A DNA stretch of 59,755 nt from Clostridiaceae bacterium (GCA_012840395.1 DULL01000029.1:1-59755), one strand, 5' to 3'; shown: positions 16,818-26,329, counted from the stretch's first letter. Made by a program: numbers and translations. The notes: generated by a model from the sequence alone, not told the origin.

Positions 16818-18206
16818 ATGAAACCGATACTTTTAATCGACTTCGGCAGTACGTATACGAAAGTCACTTCTGTTGATGTACAATCGGAAAAAATACTGGG
16901 AACTGCAGAATCATTTACTACAGCCAGTTCAGATATAAGCCAGGGACTTGAAGCAGCTGTTCGCATATTGGAACAAAAAACCGGCAAGATAGAGTACGAA
17001 TACAAATTTGCCTGCAGTAGTGCTGCCGGTGGACTTAAAATGGTTACCATAGGCCTTGTTCCTGACCTTACTGCAGAAGCTGCAAGACGTGCCGCCCTAA
17101 GTGCAGGTGCGAAAGTAGCAGGTGTGTTTTCTTTTGAATTAGATCAGGAAGAATTGGATGAGATACAGGTAATTAAGCCAGATATAGTACTTCTAACAGG
17201 AGGAACAGACGGAGGGAACAAGAGCACCATACTGCATAATGCAGAAAAATTGTCTGTTGTAGAAGGAGATTTCGCCATAGTCGTAGCAGGTAATAAAAGC
17301 GTTGCTTCTAAAGTCAGGGATATACTGCTTTCATCAGGGAAAGAAGTCAGAGTCTGCCAGAATGTTATGCCTGAATTTGGGAAATTAAATATAGAGCCAG
17401 CCAGAGATGCTATAAGGGATTTATTTCTACAAAGGATTATTAAGGCAAAAGGTCTCACGAAAGTACAACAACTGATAGAAGGCATACTAATGCCAACTCC
17501 TTTGGCTGTGTTGAAGGCTGTTCATGTTTTATCCACCGGATATCACAATGAAGATGGATTAGGAGATATTCTTGCCGTTGATGTGGGCGGAGCTACAACA
17601 GACGTATATTCAATTTGTGATGGAAAACCTACACGGGCAGGCGTGGTGATGAAAGGACTTCCAGAACCTTTTGCAAAGAGGACTGTAGAGGGAGATCTTG
17701 GAGTAAGATATGGGTCTGCCAGTTTGACAGAGGTAGTTGGAATAGAAACTATCGCAGGGATATCAGGTCTAAGTGTAGAAGATACCCGATGTTGCCTGGA
17801 TGAAATAAATGCTAATCCCGGTTTACTGCCCGGGAATAATGAAAAACTTGCCAGATTAGATTTTGGATTATCCTCGTTGGCTATCAAAGAAGCCGTTAAC
17901 AGACATGCGGGATATATCCAGGAAATATACACCCCCATGGGGCTTTTATACACACAAACAGGAAAGGATCTTACTGATGTAAGGACGGTAATTGGTACCG
18001 GAGGAGTAATAATTAACAGCAAAAGACCTTTGGAAATTATGAAGAATGTCTTGTACGATCCTGATACGCCTGAAATATTAAAGCCCGTTAATGCTGATAT
18101 ATATATTGATGCCGGATACATACTTGCAGCCATGGGGATTTTGTCTGAGAGGTATCCTGAAATTGCCGTCAGAATTATTAAGAGAGAATTGGAGATGATT
18201 TCATGA
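16818..18206 (+). CDS. mutL: Glutamate mutase accessory protein MutL
   Basis: Actin/Hsp70-fold ATPase encoded between the two mutase subunits in fermenting clostridia, thought to reactivate or repair the B12 enzyme. ATP-fold motifs are [10 protein letters not shown] at the N terminus and [10 protein letters not shown] near the middle. ATG 16818 gives 462 residues. It overlaps mutE by four bases (ATGA). Not related to mismatch-repair MutL. Confidence 0.93.
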   Translation: MKPILLIDFGSTYTKVTSVDVQSEKILGTAESFTTASSDISQGLEAAVRILEQKTGKIEYEYKFACSSAAGGLKMVTIGLVPDLTAEAARRAALSAGAKVAGVFSFELDQEELDEIQVIKPDIVLLTGGTDGGNKSTILHNAEKLSVVEGDFAIVVAGNKSVASKVRDILLSSGKEVRVCQNVMPEFGKLNIEPARDAIRDLFLQRIIKAKGLTKVQQLIEGILMPTPLAVLKAVHVLSTGYHNEDGLGDILAVDVGGATTDVYSICDGKPTRAGVVMKGLPEPFAKRTVEGDLGVRYGSASLTEVVGIETIAGISGLSVEDTRCCLDEINANPGLLPGNNEKLARLDFGLSSLAIKEAVNRHAGYIQEIYTPMGLLYTQTGKDLTDVRTVIGTGGVIINSKRPLEIMKNVLYDPDTPEILKPVNADIYIDAGYILAAMGILSERYPEIAVRIIKRELEMIS

Positions 18207-19654
18207 AAGTGGTTAATAAAAAGCTGGATGAGGAGATTTTTACCAAGCTGCGCCTGGAAGTACTGAACCAGTGGCCTACAGGCAGAGAAGTAAATTTTGA
18301 TGAAGCTGTAGAATACCATAAAAAAATTCCCCGTAAAAAAGTATTTGCCTACCGTTTAGAAAAAGCCAGAAAAAGCAGTGAAACTCTTATACAACCAAGG
18401 GCTGGTGTAGCATTAACCGATGAGCATATTGAACTCCTTAAATTCCTTGAAGAGCAGGGAGAAGCAGATTTATTACCTACAACCATAGACAGCTATACCA
18501 GGCAGAACAGATATGAAGAAGCAGAAAAAGGAATGGAAGAAAGCATGATAAAGGGAAGATCCCTTTTAAATGGATATCCTGCAGTCAACCAGGGTATAAA
18601 GAACTGCAGACGAATAAATGAATCAGTGAATCTGCCTGTCCAGGTTAGACATGGTACCCCTGATGCAAGACTGCTTGCGGAAATATCTATTGCCGGGGGT
18701 TTTACAGCCTTCGAAGGGGGCGGCATATCATATAATATTCCTTATGCTAAAAATGCATCTGTTGAAAAAACAATATACGACTGGCAGTATGTGGACAGAC
18801 TTGTAGGATTGTATGAAGAAGCAGGAGTATCAATCAACAGAGAACCTTTCGGCCCTTTAACAGGTACTTTGGTCCCGCCCTGTATCTCTCATGCGGTAGC
18901 GATTATAGAAAGCCTGTTGGCAGCAGAACAGGGTGTAAAAAGTATTACTGTCGGTTATGGACAATGTGGAAATCTGATACAGGATGTGGCGGCTGTAAAA
19001 ACATTAGAAAAACTCACAGAAGAATATTTGCATATGTTTGGCTACAAAAATGTAACAATAACCACTGTATTTCATCAATGGATGGGCGGATTCCCGCAGG
19101 ATGAGGCTAAAGCTTTCGGTGTTATTTCCTGGGGAGCCGCTGCGGCAGCATTATCAGGAGCTACTAAGGTTATTGTTAAGTCACCTCATGAAGCCTTGGG
19201 TATACCTACCAAGGAGGCAAATGCAGCAGGACTTAGGGCTACAAAACAGCTGATAACCATGCTGAGGGATCAGAAAATGCCTTTAACCAATGAATTAGAG
19301 AAAGAAATGGAGATAATAATTGAGGAAACCAGGTGCATATTAAACAGGGTATATGAACTTGGTGAGGGTGATATTGCCATCGGTACTGTAAGAGCTTTTG
19401 AAGCAGGGGTGATTGATGTGCCTTTTGCTCCAAGCAAGTATAATATGGGGAAAGTACTTCCCGCGAGAGACAACAACGGAGCTGTACGTCTTCTGGATTG
19501 TGGCAATATACCTTTCAGCAAAGACATTATCGACTTCCACAAGGCAAAAATAGAAGAAAGGGCAAAATATGAAAAAAGGGAAGTTAGCTTTCAGATGGTT
19601 ATAGATGATATATATGCTATTGGAAAAGGTTACCTGGTAGGCCGCCCCAGATAG
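18203..19654 (+). CDS. mutE: Methylaspartate mutase large (epsilon) subunit
   Basis: Catalytic TIM-barrel subunit (GlmE) of adenosylcobalamin-dependent glutamate mutase; 483 residues, as in the family. Characteristic stretches include V-R-H-G-T-P-D-A-R and [12 protein letters not shown], and [11 protein letters not shown] downstream. The start overlaps the mutL stop. It produces 3-methylaspartate for the lyase encoded after a 199-base repeat-filled gap. Confidence 0.95.
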   Translation: MKVVNKKLDEEIFTKLRLEVLNQWPTGREVNFDEAVEYHKKIPRKKVFAYRLEKARKSSETLIQPRAGVALTDEHIELLKFLEEQGEADLLPTTIDSYTRQNRYEEAEKGMEESMIKGRSLLNGYPAVNQGIKNCRRINESVNLPVQVRHGTPDARLLAEISIAGGFTAFEGGGISYNIPYAKNASVEKTIYDWQYVDRLVGLYEEAGVSINREPFGPLTGTLVPPCISHAVAIIESLLAAEQGVKSITVGYGQCGNLIQDVAAVKTLEKLTEEYLHMFGYKNVTITTVFHQWMGGFPQDEAKAFGVISWGAAAAALSGATKVIVKSPHEALGIPTKEANAAGLRATKQLITMLRDQKMPLTNELEKEMEIIIEETRCILNRVYELGEGDIAIGTVRAFEAGVIDVPFAPSKYNMGKVLPARDNNGAVRLLDCGNIPFSKDIIDFHKAKIEERAKYEKREVSFQMVIDDIYAIGKGYLVGRPR

Positions 19655-19663
19655 AAGCATGAG

Positions 19664-19831
19664 GGAAGCAGAGGGGAAGCAGAGGGACGGTTCCTCTGCT
19701 TCCAAAAGAGAGATGGTTCTTCTTCCTTTCTCTTTCCGAAGAAAGAAGCAGAAGAGGAAGCAAGAGAACCGTCCCCATGCTTCCGAAGAAAGAAGCAGAA
19801 GAGGAAGCAAGAGAACCGTCCCCATGCTTCC
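19664..19831. repeat. Repeat family A: tandem GGGACGGTTC palindromes
   Basis: Three hairpins in the mutE-mal gap. The first has GGAAGCAGAGG at 19675-19685 paired with CCTCTGCTTCC at 19693-19703 and a loop GACGGTT; the left arm is itself duplicated at 19664-19674. Two more are in exact 47-base direct repeats (19738-19784 and 19785-19831), each with GGAAGCA pairing TGCTTCC around a loop containing GAACCGTCCCC. They lie inside an operon and may attenuate or protect mRNA. Confidence 0.85.
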
Positions 19832-19853
19832 AAAAATATAGGAGGAATAAATA

Positions 19854-21113
19854 ATGAAAATCGTTGATATAGTTTGTGCAAAAGGGCGTACAGGGTTTTT
19901 TTTCGACGATCAGAGAGCCATTAAAAAAGGTGCCATACCTGATGGAGAAACATATAAAGGAGAGCCGGTTACACCGGGATTTACAGCAGTAAGGCAAGCA
20001 GGTGAATCAATATCAGTTATGCTTGTTTTGGAAGATGGACAGATAGCTTACGGAGATTGTGCGGCAGTTCAATACTCAGGAGCAGGAGGAAGGGATCCGC
20101 TTTTTCTTGCAGAAGATTTTATTCCTGTTATTGAAAAATATGTAACTCCATGCTTGATAGGAAAAGAACTGGACAGCTTCAGGCAGCTTGCAGTAGAAGT
20201 GGACCAGATAGTAAATCCCGCTACAGGCAATAAACTTCATACCGCCATACGCTATGGCGTAACCCAGGCAGTACTGGATGCAGTAGCAAAGGCTCAAAGA
20301 AAGCTAATGACAGAGGTTGTCGCTTCAGAATACGGAACAGAGGTCTCTGACAGAGAGATACCAATTTTTACACAATCCGGCGATGAAAGGTATAATAATG
20401 TTGATAAGATGATTATCAAAGGTGCTCAGGTTCTTCCCCATGGATTAATTAACAATGTCTCAACAAAACTGGGTGAGAAGGGTGAACTTCTTTTAAAATA
20501 TGTTAAGTGGCTTAAAGACAGAATAATACAATTAAAGCCTTATGAGGATTATACTCCTGTAATTCATATAGATGTTTATGGAACAATCGGCATTGCATTC
20601 AATAATGATTACGATATGATGGAGAACTATCTTGCTGAACTGGGAAAAGTGGCTGCACCTTTTAAGCTGCGCATAGAAGGGCCTATTGATGTGGAAGAAC
20701 GTGAAGGCCAAATGCTTGCTCTTAAAGAATTAACAGAAAGAATAGATAAAAGAGGTATCAACGTACAGATTGTAGCAGATGAATGGTGCAACACTCTTGA
20801 AGATATCAAATATTTTGCGGATAACAGAGCAGGGCATATGATCCAGATTAAAACACCCGATCTTGGCGGTATTAATAATACTGTTGAAGCAGTGCTTTAC
20901 TGTAAGGAAAAAGGTGTAGGAGCTTATCAGGGAGGAACCTGCAATGAAACAGACCGCTCAGCACAGGTATGCGTACATCTTGCTATGGCCACAAAACCAG
21001 ATCAGATTCTTGCAAAACCTGGAATGGGTGTGGATGAAGGATTGATGATAGTTTATAATGAGATGCAAAGAATTCTTGCACTAAGGAATCGGATTAATCG
21101 GAATAAGGAGTGA
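19854..21113 (+). CDS. mal: Methylaspartate ammonia-lyase
   Basis: Enolase-superfamily enzyme that removes ammonia from threo-3-methylaspartate to give mesaconate. The 419-residue length is as expected. The catalytic lysine is in I-Q-I-K-T-P-D-L-G-G, and metal ligands are in the D-V-Y-G-T and E-G-P-I and D-E-W regions. AGGAGG precedes the ATG. With mutS-L-E it forms the first two steps of the methylaspartate route of glutamate fermentation. Confidence 0.96.
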   Translation: MKIVDIVCAKGRTGFFFDDQRAIKKGAIPDGETYKGEPVTPGFTAVRQAGESISVMLVLEDGQIAYGDCAAVQYSGAGGRDPLFLAEDFIPVIEKYVTPCLIGKELDSFRQLAVEVDQIVNPATGNKLHTAIRYGVTQAVLDAVAKAQRKLMTEVVASEYGTEVSDREIPIFTQSGDERYNNVDKMIIKGAQVLPHGLINNVSTKLGEKGELLLKYVKWLKDRIIQLKPYEDYTPVIHIDVYGTIGIAFNNDYDMMENYLAELGKVAAPFKLRIEGPIDVEEREGQMLALKELTERIDKRGINVQIVADEWCNTLEDIKYFADNRAGHMIQIKTPDLGGINNTVEAVLYCKEKGVGAYQGGTCNETDRSAQVCVHLAMATKPDQILAKPGMGVDEGLMIVYNEMQRILALRNRINRNKE

Positions 21114-21120
21114 TTGATAA

Positions 21121-22491
21121 ATGGAAGAGTTAAAGGTTTTATCCCCAACAGGTATACTGGGTTATGGATTTCCTATGGCATCCTTTGAAAAGGGAATGGA
21201 GAAACATCCCGATGTTATAGCCGTAGATGCGGGGTCAACTGATCCCGGGCCATATTATTTAGGCGCAGGCGTATCTTTTACCGACAGAAATGCAGTAAAG
21301 AGGGATCTTGAAATATTAATTCCCGCAGCAATTGAAGAAGATATTCCCCTGATAATAGGTTCTGCAGGGGGAAGCGGCGGTAACCCACACTTGGAATGGA
21401 ATCTTGAAATTATAAAGGAAATTGCTGAAGAAAAAGGATTAAGCTTTAAATTAGCAGTTATCAGAGCAGAGATTGATAAGGGATATGTAGTTGAAATGTT
21501 AAGAAAAGGGAAAGTTACTCCTTTGCATCCTGCACCGGACATCACCGAAGATGAGCTTGAGAAAACCACCAGAATTGTTGGACAGATGGGCTTGGAGCCT
21601 ATTGTGAAAGCACTGGATGAAAGCGCCCGGGTCATACTTGCAGGCAGGGCATATGATCCCTCAGTGTTTGCTGCTATGGCGGTAAAAAGAGGATATGATA
21701 AAGGTTTGGCTTTACATATGGGAAAAATTCTTGAATGTGCCTGTATCGCAGCTGTACCTGGCAGCGGGAGTGACTGCATGATTGGGTATCTTGGAAAGGA
21801 CTATTTTATTGTGGAACCTCTTAATCCTGCAAGAAAATGTACCACTCTTTCTGTTGCAGCCCACACGCTGTATGAAAAAACAAATCCTTATATTCTGCCA
21901 GGCCCTGGAGGAGTTCTGGATTTAACCAATACAAAGTTTGAACAATATACAGATAATGCTGTCAAAGTTTCAGGAAGCAGATTTATTCCTTCTGAAAGCT
22001 ACACTATAAAACTTGAAGGAGTAAAGAAAACCGGCTACAGGACGGTATCAATTGCAGGGACTAGAGACCCTATAGCCATAAGTAAAATTGATGATATAAT
22101 TTCTGGAGTAAAAGAAAGAGTCGACGATAATTTCAAAGATGCTAAATTTGAATATTTCCTGGATTTCAAAGTGTACGGGAAATCAGGAGTTATGGGTGCT
22201 TTAGAGCCTGAAGAGAAGGTAGCAGGTCATGAACTAGGAATTATTATTGAAGCTGTAGCCGAGAGCCAGGAAATTGCCAATACAATATGCAGTTTTGCCC
22301 GTTCCACCATGCTGCACTATGGATATGAAGGCAGGATATCAACGGCAGGCAATCTGGCATTTCCATATTCACCTTCAGATTTTAAGGCTGGAGAAGTGTA
22401 TGTATTTAATGTATATCACATTGTTCAGGTGGAGGACCCCTGTGAACTGTTCCCTATGGAGATTATTGAGATGGGAGGCGGAAAAAGGTGA
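21121..22491 (+). CDS. AtuA-family (DUF1446-like) protein
   Basis: A 456-residue cytoplasmic protein that I recognise as AtuA-like by the N-terminal V-D-A-G-S-T-D-P-G-P-Y-Y-L-G-A-G stretch, G-S-A-G-G-S-G-G and A-G-R-A-Y-D-P. AtuA is known from acyclic terpene degradation clusters, where its reaction is not settled to my knowledge. Here it starts seven bases after mal and overlaps the DUF4387 gene by four bases. Because no mesaconase or citramalate lyase gene is in the operon, it may act on mesaconate or citramalate; this is inference. Confidence 0.8.
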   Translation: MEELKVLSPTGILGYGFPMASFEKGMEKHPDVIAVDAGSTDPGPYYLGAGVSFTDRNAVKRDLEILIPAAIEEDIPLIIGSAGGSGGNPHLEWNLEIIKEIAEEKGLSFKLAVIRAEIDKGYVVEMLRKGKVTPLHPAPDITEDELEKTTRIVGQMGLEPIVKALDESARVILAGRAYDPSVFAAMAVKRGYDKGLALHMGKILECACIAAVPGSGSDCMIGYLGKDYFIVEPLNPARKCTTLSVAAHTLYEKTNPYILPGPGGVLDLTNTKFEQYTDNAVKVSGSRFIPSESYTIKLEGVKKTGYRTVSIAGTRDPIAISKIDDIISGVKERVDDNFKDAKFEYFLDFKVYGKSGVMGALEPEEKVAGHELGIIIEAVAESQEIANTICSFARSTMLHYGYEGRISTAGNLAFPYSPSDFKAGEVYVFNVYHIVQVEDPCELFPMEIIEMGGGKR

Positions 22492-22805
22492 AAGTAAGGC
22501 TGATTGACATTGCAGAGGTTATACGAAGTAAAAATTCCGGCCCTTATGAACTTACATTTGATATAATATTTAAAGATTGGGATATGTTTTATAAAGTATG
22601 TAATGCAAAGGCAATTAATAAAAAATTAATAAGCGGCTTATACGGAATATCTGAAGAACAGGTTATAAACATAATTGAATTTATACCTGCGAAAGCCATA
22701 AAAGCTACTATTGTCAGGCCTATTGCTTCCGGAGAGCTGGGAGAAACCGATGTTTACGGTGCACAGCAACATGCTCCTTTATTAAACCTTGTACTGGAAG
22801 TATAA
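22488..22805 (+). CDS. DUF4387-domain protein
   Basis: A 105-residue protein starting at GTG inside the end of the AtuA gene (GTGA overlap), hence translationally coupled. The family-like stretches are S-K-N-S-G-P-Y-E-L-T-F-D and the C-terminal G-E-T-D-V-Y-G-A-Q-Q-H-A-P-L-L. No transmembrane segment or signal peptide. Probable stable partner or subunit of the AtuA-like protein; function unknown. Confidence 0.8.
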   Translation: MKVRLIDIAEVIRSKNSGPYELTFDIIFKDWDMFYKVCNAKAINKKLISGLYGISEEQVINIIEFIPAKAIKATIVRPIASGELGETDVYGAQQHAPLLNLVLEV

Positions 22806-23055
22806 AGAGGTGCAGCAATTATAATGAGGCATCAGATAGATATCGAAGGTGGCTGGCAAGAGTAATTAGCTTGTTCAGAGGCATAAATACAGGTTTAATA
22901 TATAAATACAAAAATACAGTTTCGTAAATAAAGCTGCTAGTATATAAATACAGTTATTAATATAATTTATTAATACATGTATTAGTATGAGAAATATAAC
23001 GATTATTCCAAAAAAATATCAATCAATATAGTTAGTAACGCAGGGGGATTCTTTA
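22806..23055. other. AT-rich gap before the NTPase/editing-like gene
   Basis: 250 bases without an ORF. It contains short AT-rich near-repeats (ATAAATACA units at about 22880-22950) and no strong hairpin. AGGGGG at 23042-23047 serves the next gene. Confidence 0.4.
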
Positions 23056-24015
23056 ATGTCGGCTACTCCTATACATGAAACACTTATGTACGCTGTATAT
23101 TTTGCTCCAAGAGGGAAAAAGCGGCTTTTGGGGTTAGGAAACCAGCTTGCTCAGAGGCATCTAAGTGCTTTGGATAAGCTTATAGGATTCATAGGAGATG
23201 CGGGAGCAGGAAAATCGCTTTTAATAAAGGGTATGTTTCCCGGACTGGAGCTTACCAACGACGATGAAGGAATAAATGTACGGCCTCTTCCTCTGCTGAA
23301 GAATTTAGACAAGGGTTTTTTCAGCAGCCATACTTATCATGTGGATGTAAGATTTGAATCTGCTTTTACACAAATGCATGTTCTGGTTGATGCTATTAAA
23401 AGGGCTATAGAACAAGATAAAAGGGTTATAGTTGAGCATTTTGATATAATTTACCCCCATCTTGGGCTTAATGCGGAAGTGCTTATAGGTATAGGAGAAG
23501 AAGTAATTGTAACAAGGCCGAATATTTTTGGTCCTCAACCAAAAGATATCGCCGACATTGTTTATAAATCCATAAAGTACAGAAGAATGGCTCATACTGC
23601 TGAAGACCTTACATGCAAGATACTGGAAGAAAAATTTGGATTCCCTCACGCACAGAACCATAGTGATGTAAAGCATGGTTTTGTACTGGAATTCAGTGAA
23701 AAGCCTGAAATAGATCTTGAACTGTTGGAGAGACTGGTGAAAAAATATATAGAAGATGAAGTTGACATAAGTTTTATGGATGAGAATCATATACGGATAG
23801 GAGAGAATGAGAAATTCCACTGTACCGGTCCTCGTATTCATGTAAGGAATACAGGAGAAATAATAAACTTCAGGTTATTGAAAGAGTTCAAGTATGATCC
23901 CATATCCAGACAATATGCCCTTGTGGGGCTTGTTGGCAGCGAAAAAAGCGTGGATATAGGAGATTTAAATAAGATAGTGCTATTAAGCGCTATGAGGAAG
24001 TGCAATAAGATATAA
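23056..24015 (+). CDS. P-loop protein fused to AlaRS/AlaX-like second additional domain
   Basis: A 319-residue protein with two parts. Residues about 40-160 hold a Walker A motif G-D-A-G-A-G-K-S (47-54). Residues about 178-275 resemble the alanyl-tRNA synthetase second additional (editing) domain: H-T-A-E-D at 180-184 in place of HxxxH, F-P-H-A-Q-N-H, then C-T-G-P-R-I-H-V-R-N-T-G-E-I from 256, echoing the CGGTHVxNTGEI motif. Metal ligands are partly altered. There is no aminoacylation core. It follows the methylaspartate genes after 250 bases and precedes a tRNA cluster. Role unknown. Confidence 0.7.
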   Translation: MSATPIHETLMYAVYFAPRGKKRLLGLGNQLAQRHLSALDKLIGFIGDAGAGKSLLIKGMFPGLELTNDDEGINVRPLPLLKNLDKGFFSSHTYHVDVRFESAFTQMHVLVDAIKRAIEQDKRVIVEHFDIIYPHLGLNAEVLIGIGEEVIVTRPNIFGPQPKDIADIVYKSIKYRRMAHTAEDLTCKILEEKFGFPHAQNHSDVKHGFVLEFSEKPEIDLELLERLVKKYIEDEVDISFMDENHIRIGENEKFHCTGPRIHVRNTGEIINFRLLKEFKYDPISRQYALVGLVGSEKSVDIGDLNKIVLLSAMRKCNKI

Positions 24016-24115
24016 ATGCAAGATTAAGAAGTAGCTTTAAGGATATTTTTTAAGATAAACTTAAGATAAACTAAAAATAGCATTATATTGGCAAGCAAAA
24101 ATTTATTATTTATGC

Positions 24116-24145
24116 TTGACAAAACATCTGGGCGTAGTGTAATAT
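24116..24145 (+). promoter_or_regulatory. Promoter of the tRNA-Asp-Phe-Gly cluster
   Basis: TTGACA (24116-24121) and TAATAT (24140-24145) with an 18-base spacer lie 43 bases before tRNA-Asp. Confidence 0.7.
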
Positions 24146-24187
24146 ATAGCATGTGGCACCGAGCACAAGAAGTGCACTAAAAGAGAT

Positions 24188-24264
24188 GGCCCGGTAGTTC
24201 AGTTGGTTAGAACGCCAGCCTGTCACGCTGGAGGCCGAGGGTTCGAGCCCCTTCCGGGTCGCCA
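24188..24264 (+). tRNA. tRNA-Asp (anticodon GTC)
   Basis: A 77-base cloverleaf; acceptor GGCCCGG pairs CCGGGTC, anticodon stem CCAGC/GCTGG encloses CTGTCAC, the discriminator base is G as expected for Asp, and CCA is encoded. First of three clustered tRNAs. Confidence 0.96.
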
Positions 24265-24322
24265 CGTTAATGATAGTTTTGAACAGCCAGATAATAATCT
24301 GGCTTTCACTATCAAACCGCAA

Positions 24323-24398
<76 letters not shown>

Positions 24399-24445
24399 TT
24401 ACTAGAGATGGTGGCAGAAAATCTGTTATCAGTTTTCTAGGATTT

Positions 24446-24520
24446 GCGGGTTTAACTCAGCGGTAGAGTGTCACCTTGCCAAGGTGAAAGTCGCGAGTTC
24501 AAATCTCGTAACCCGCTCCA
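24446..24520 (+). tRNA. tRNA-Gly (anticodon GCC)
   Basis: A 75-base cloverleaf; acceptor GCGGGTT pairs AACCCGC, the anticodon loop is TTGCCAA within TCACC/GGTGA, and CCA is encoded. Last of the cluster and directly followed by a terminator. Confidence 0.96.
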
Positions 24521-24522
24521 TA

Positions 24523-24554
24523 AAAATAAGCTGCCAATAAAGGCAGCTTATTTT
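24523..24554 (+). terminator. Terminator of the tRNA cluster
   Basis: AAAATAAGCTGCC pairs with GGCAGCTTATTTT around a six-base loop, ending in a T-rich tail. Confidence 0.88.
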
Positions 24555-24609
24555 GTTATTAGGTGGTATATTAGTATTAATATTTGAAAAAACCGTAGGA
24601 GGCTTTTTT

Positions 24610-25536
24610 ATGGACAAAGGTAACAATGTTAGTAAAACAGGATATTTATGCCTTCTAAACACAGTAATACTTTTTAGTACATTTGAGGTTGTCGGTAAGA
24701 CGCTGGTAGGCGCGGTAAATCCTTTTTTTACCAGTTTTGTAAGATTTTTGGTAGGCGGATTGGTTCTTTTTTTGCTGTTATTGGTAAAAAAAGATATTAG
24801 TATAAGCAGAAAAGATTTAATTTATGCAATAGGAGTAGGAATTATCAATGTTTCATTCAGTATGAACCTGCTTCAGTTTAGTCTCAGCCAGCCAGGCGCC
24901 CAGGCTTCCATTATAGCTGTAATATTCAGCTGTAATCCTATTTTTGTATCGGTATTTTCTGCGATTATGGACAAGGAAAAATTCGGGATTGAAAAATTAT
25001 TGGGTTTACTTATTGGAATAGCAGGTATTTTTATAATTTTTTCAAAGAATATAGGAATTGGAAGCATAGAATATAAAGGACCACTCCTTGCATTGCTGGC
25101 AGCAATTTTATTTGGTATATACACAGTGCTTGGAAGGAGAGTGTCAGTAAAGATTGGCAGTTTGAAAATGAATGCGTACTCATTTATAGGCGGAAGTCTT
25201 GCAATGATTCCAGTACTGTTTTTTATTGACAGTCCAATAACAAGTTTTGATATTATTGTATTTTTAAAACTTGCTTATCTTGCGGTGTTTGTAACCGGAC
25301 TTGCATACTTTACATATTTTATAGGATTATCTCTTGCTGGTGCCAGTAAAGGTTCTCTTGTATTCTTTTTAAAACCTGTATTTTCCATCCTGTTTGCAAT
25401 GCTTCTTCTTGGCGAAGAACCCTATGCTGAATTTTTTATTGGTACTGGACTGATAATTCTTGGTATAGCCATAATTGTATACTGGGATGGTATATGTAAG
25501 TTAATAAGACCTTCTAAAACCAGGGGTTTGAATTAA
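24610..25536 (+). CDS. DMT-family (EamA) transporter
   Basis: Inner-membrane protein of about 308 residues with ten predicted hydrophobic helices in two EamA repeats. Family signs are the start region F-E-V-V-G-K-T-L-V and the late P-V-F-S-I-L-F-A-M-L-L-L-G-E-E-P stretch. Substrate cannot be inferred; the family exports amino acids and other metabolites. AGGAGG precedes ATG 24610; upstream in-frame codons overlap the tRNA terminator. Confidence 0.85.
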   Translation: MDKGNNVSKTGYLCLLNTVILFSTFEVVGKTLVGAVNPFFTSFVRFLVGGLVLFLLLLVKKDISISRKDLIYAIGVGIINVSFSMNLLQFSLSQPGAQASIIAVIFSCNPIFVSVFSAIMDKEKFGIEKLLGLLIGIAGIFIIFSKNIGIGSIEYKGPLLALLAAILFGIYTVLGRRVSVKIGSLKMNAYSFIGGSLAMIPVLFFIDSPITSFDIIVFLKLAYLAVFVTGLAYFTYFIGLSLAGASKGSLVFFLKPVFSILFAMLLLGEEPYAEFFIGTGLIILGIAIIVYWDGICKLIRPSKTRGLN

Positions 25537-25576
25537 GCATAGTAGTAAGAGAAGATAAAAAGTGGAAAGAGGAGAT

Positions 25577-25605
25577 GGAAGCATAAGAACCGTCCCCATG
25601 CTTCC
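25577..25605. repeat. Repeat family A single copy
   Basis: GGAAGCAT (25577-25584) pairs with ATGCTTCC (25598-25605) around a loop AAGAACCGTCCCC, the same core as the copies between mutE and mal. It lies just before the thpR ribosome binding site. Confidence 0.8.
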
Positions 25606-25621
25606 AGATATGAGGTTTAAT

Positions 25622-26161
25622 ATGCGGCTCTTTATTGCAATAAACTTTGATAATAATACAAAAACCTGTCTTTATAATATAGGGCAGAAGTTGAAGGAAC
25701 TTTCTGTAAAGGGCAATTATACCTTATGGGAGAACTACCATCTGACTGTAGTTTTTATAGGTGAAACATCAAAAGTCAATGATATTAAGCAAGCCATGGA
25801 CAGTATTGATGCACCGAGGTTTAATCTTGATTTAAAGGGATTTGGAAGCTTCCACCGTACTGGAGGAGATATATTCTGGATAGGTGTCGAAGAAAACAAG
25901 AATCTTGTAAAAATATACAGTCAGATTTGTGATGAACTTGTCATGAGAGGAATAAATGTTGAGAAGCGGGAATATAAACCTCATATAACATTAGGCAGAG
26001 AAATAGTTTTAAAATATGGTTTTGACAGAAAAGAATTTTCAAAATCAATTAATCCCATAACCATTCAAGTAGATAAGATAAGCCTTATGAAATCTGAAAG
26101 AATTAACGGAAAGCTCACGTATACGGAGATTTATTCAAAAGCCCTGGATTTTCCCTATTGA
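25622..26161 (+). CDS. thpR: RNA 2',3'-cyclic phosphodiesterase
   Basis: LigT/2H phosphoesterase, 179 residues. Both HxTx catalytic motifs are present: H-L-T-V near residue 41 and H-I-T-L near residue 120. The family hydrolyses 2',3'-cyclic phosphates to 2'-phosphates on RNA. The start M-R-L-F-I-A-I-N-F at ATG 25622 has GAGG six bases upstream and fits family N termini. A longer reading would translate repeat A sequence. Its stop codon overlaps the -35 of tRNA-Cys. Confidence 0.9.
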   Translation: MRLFIAINFDNNTKTCLYNIGQKLKELSVKGNYTLWENYHLTVVFIGETSKVNDIKQAMDSIDAPRFNLDLKGFGSFHRTGGDIFWIGVEENKNLVKIYSQICDELVMRGINVEKREYKPHITLGREIVLKYGFDRKEFSKSINPITIQVDKISLMKSERINGKLTYTEIYSKALDFPY

Positions 26162-26186
26162 CTTAAGTAAGTTTTCCTGTTAAACT
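26158..26186 (+). promoter_or_regulatory. Promoter of tRNA-Cys
   Basis: TTGACT (26158-26163) and TAAACT (26181-26186) with a 17-base spacer; the -35 overlaps the thpR stop codon. Confidence 0.6.
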
Positions 26187-26207
26187 ATACAGTGCGGGTG
26201 AGAAAAT

Positions 26208-26282
<75 letters not shown>

Positions 26283-26287
26283 AATTG

Positions 26288-26329
26288 AAATCCCTAAAGT
26301 GTCCTTAAAGACATTTTAGGGATTTTTTC
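26288..26329 (+). terminator. Terminator after tRNA-Cys
   Basis: A 16-base stem with one G-U pair (26288-26303 with 26310-26325), six-base loop, and T run. Confidence 0.88.

Noticed and set aside
16403-18206. mutS and mutL as DNA mismatch repair genes
   Set aside because: The proteins have the B12-binding DxHxxG motif and an actin-like ATPase fold, not mismatch-repair domains.
17543-18319. 258-residue leftward ORF over mutL
   Set aside because: Lies wholly antisense to a well-supported mutL/mutE junction, has no ribosome binding site and a composition expected of a shadow frame.
19340-19997. Several overlapping ORFs across the mutE-mal gap, including 19659-19841
   Set aside because: They translate the GGAAGC-type repeats into low-complexity Glu/Lys or Leu/Phe/Ser-rich sequence and overlap real genes.
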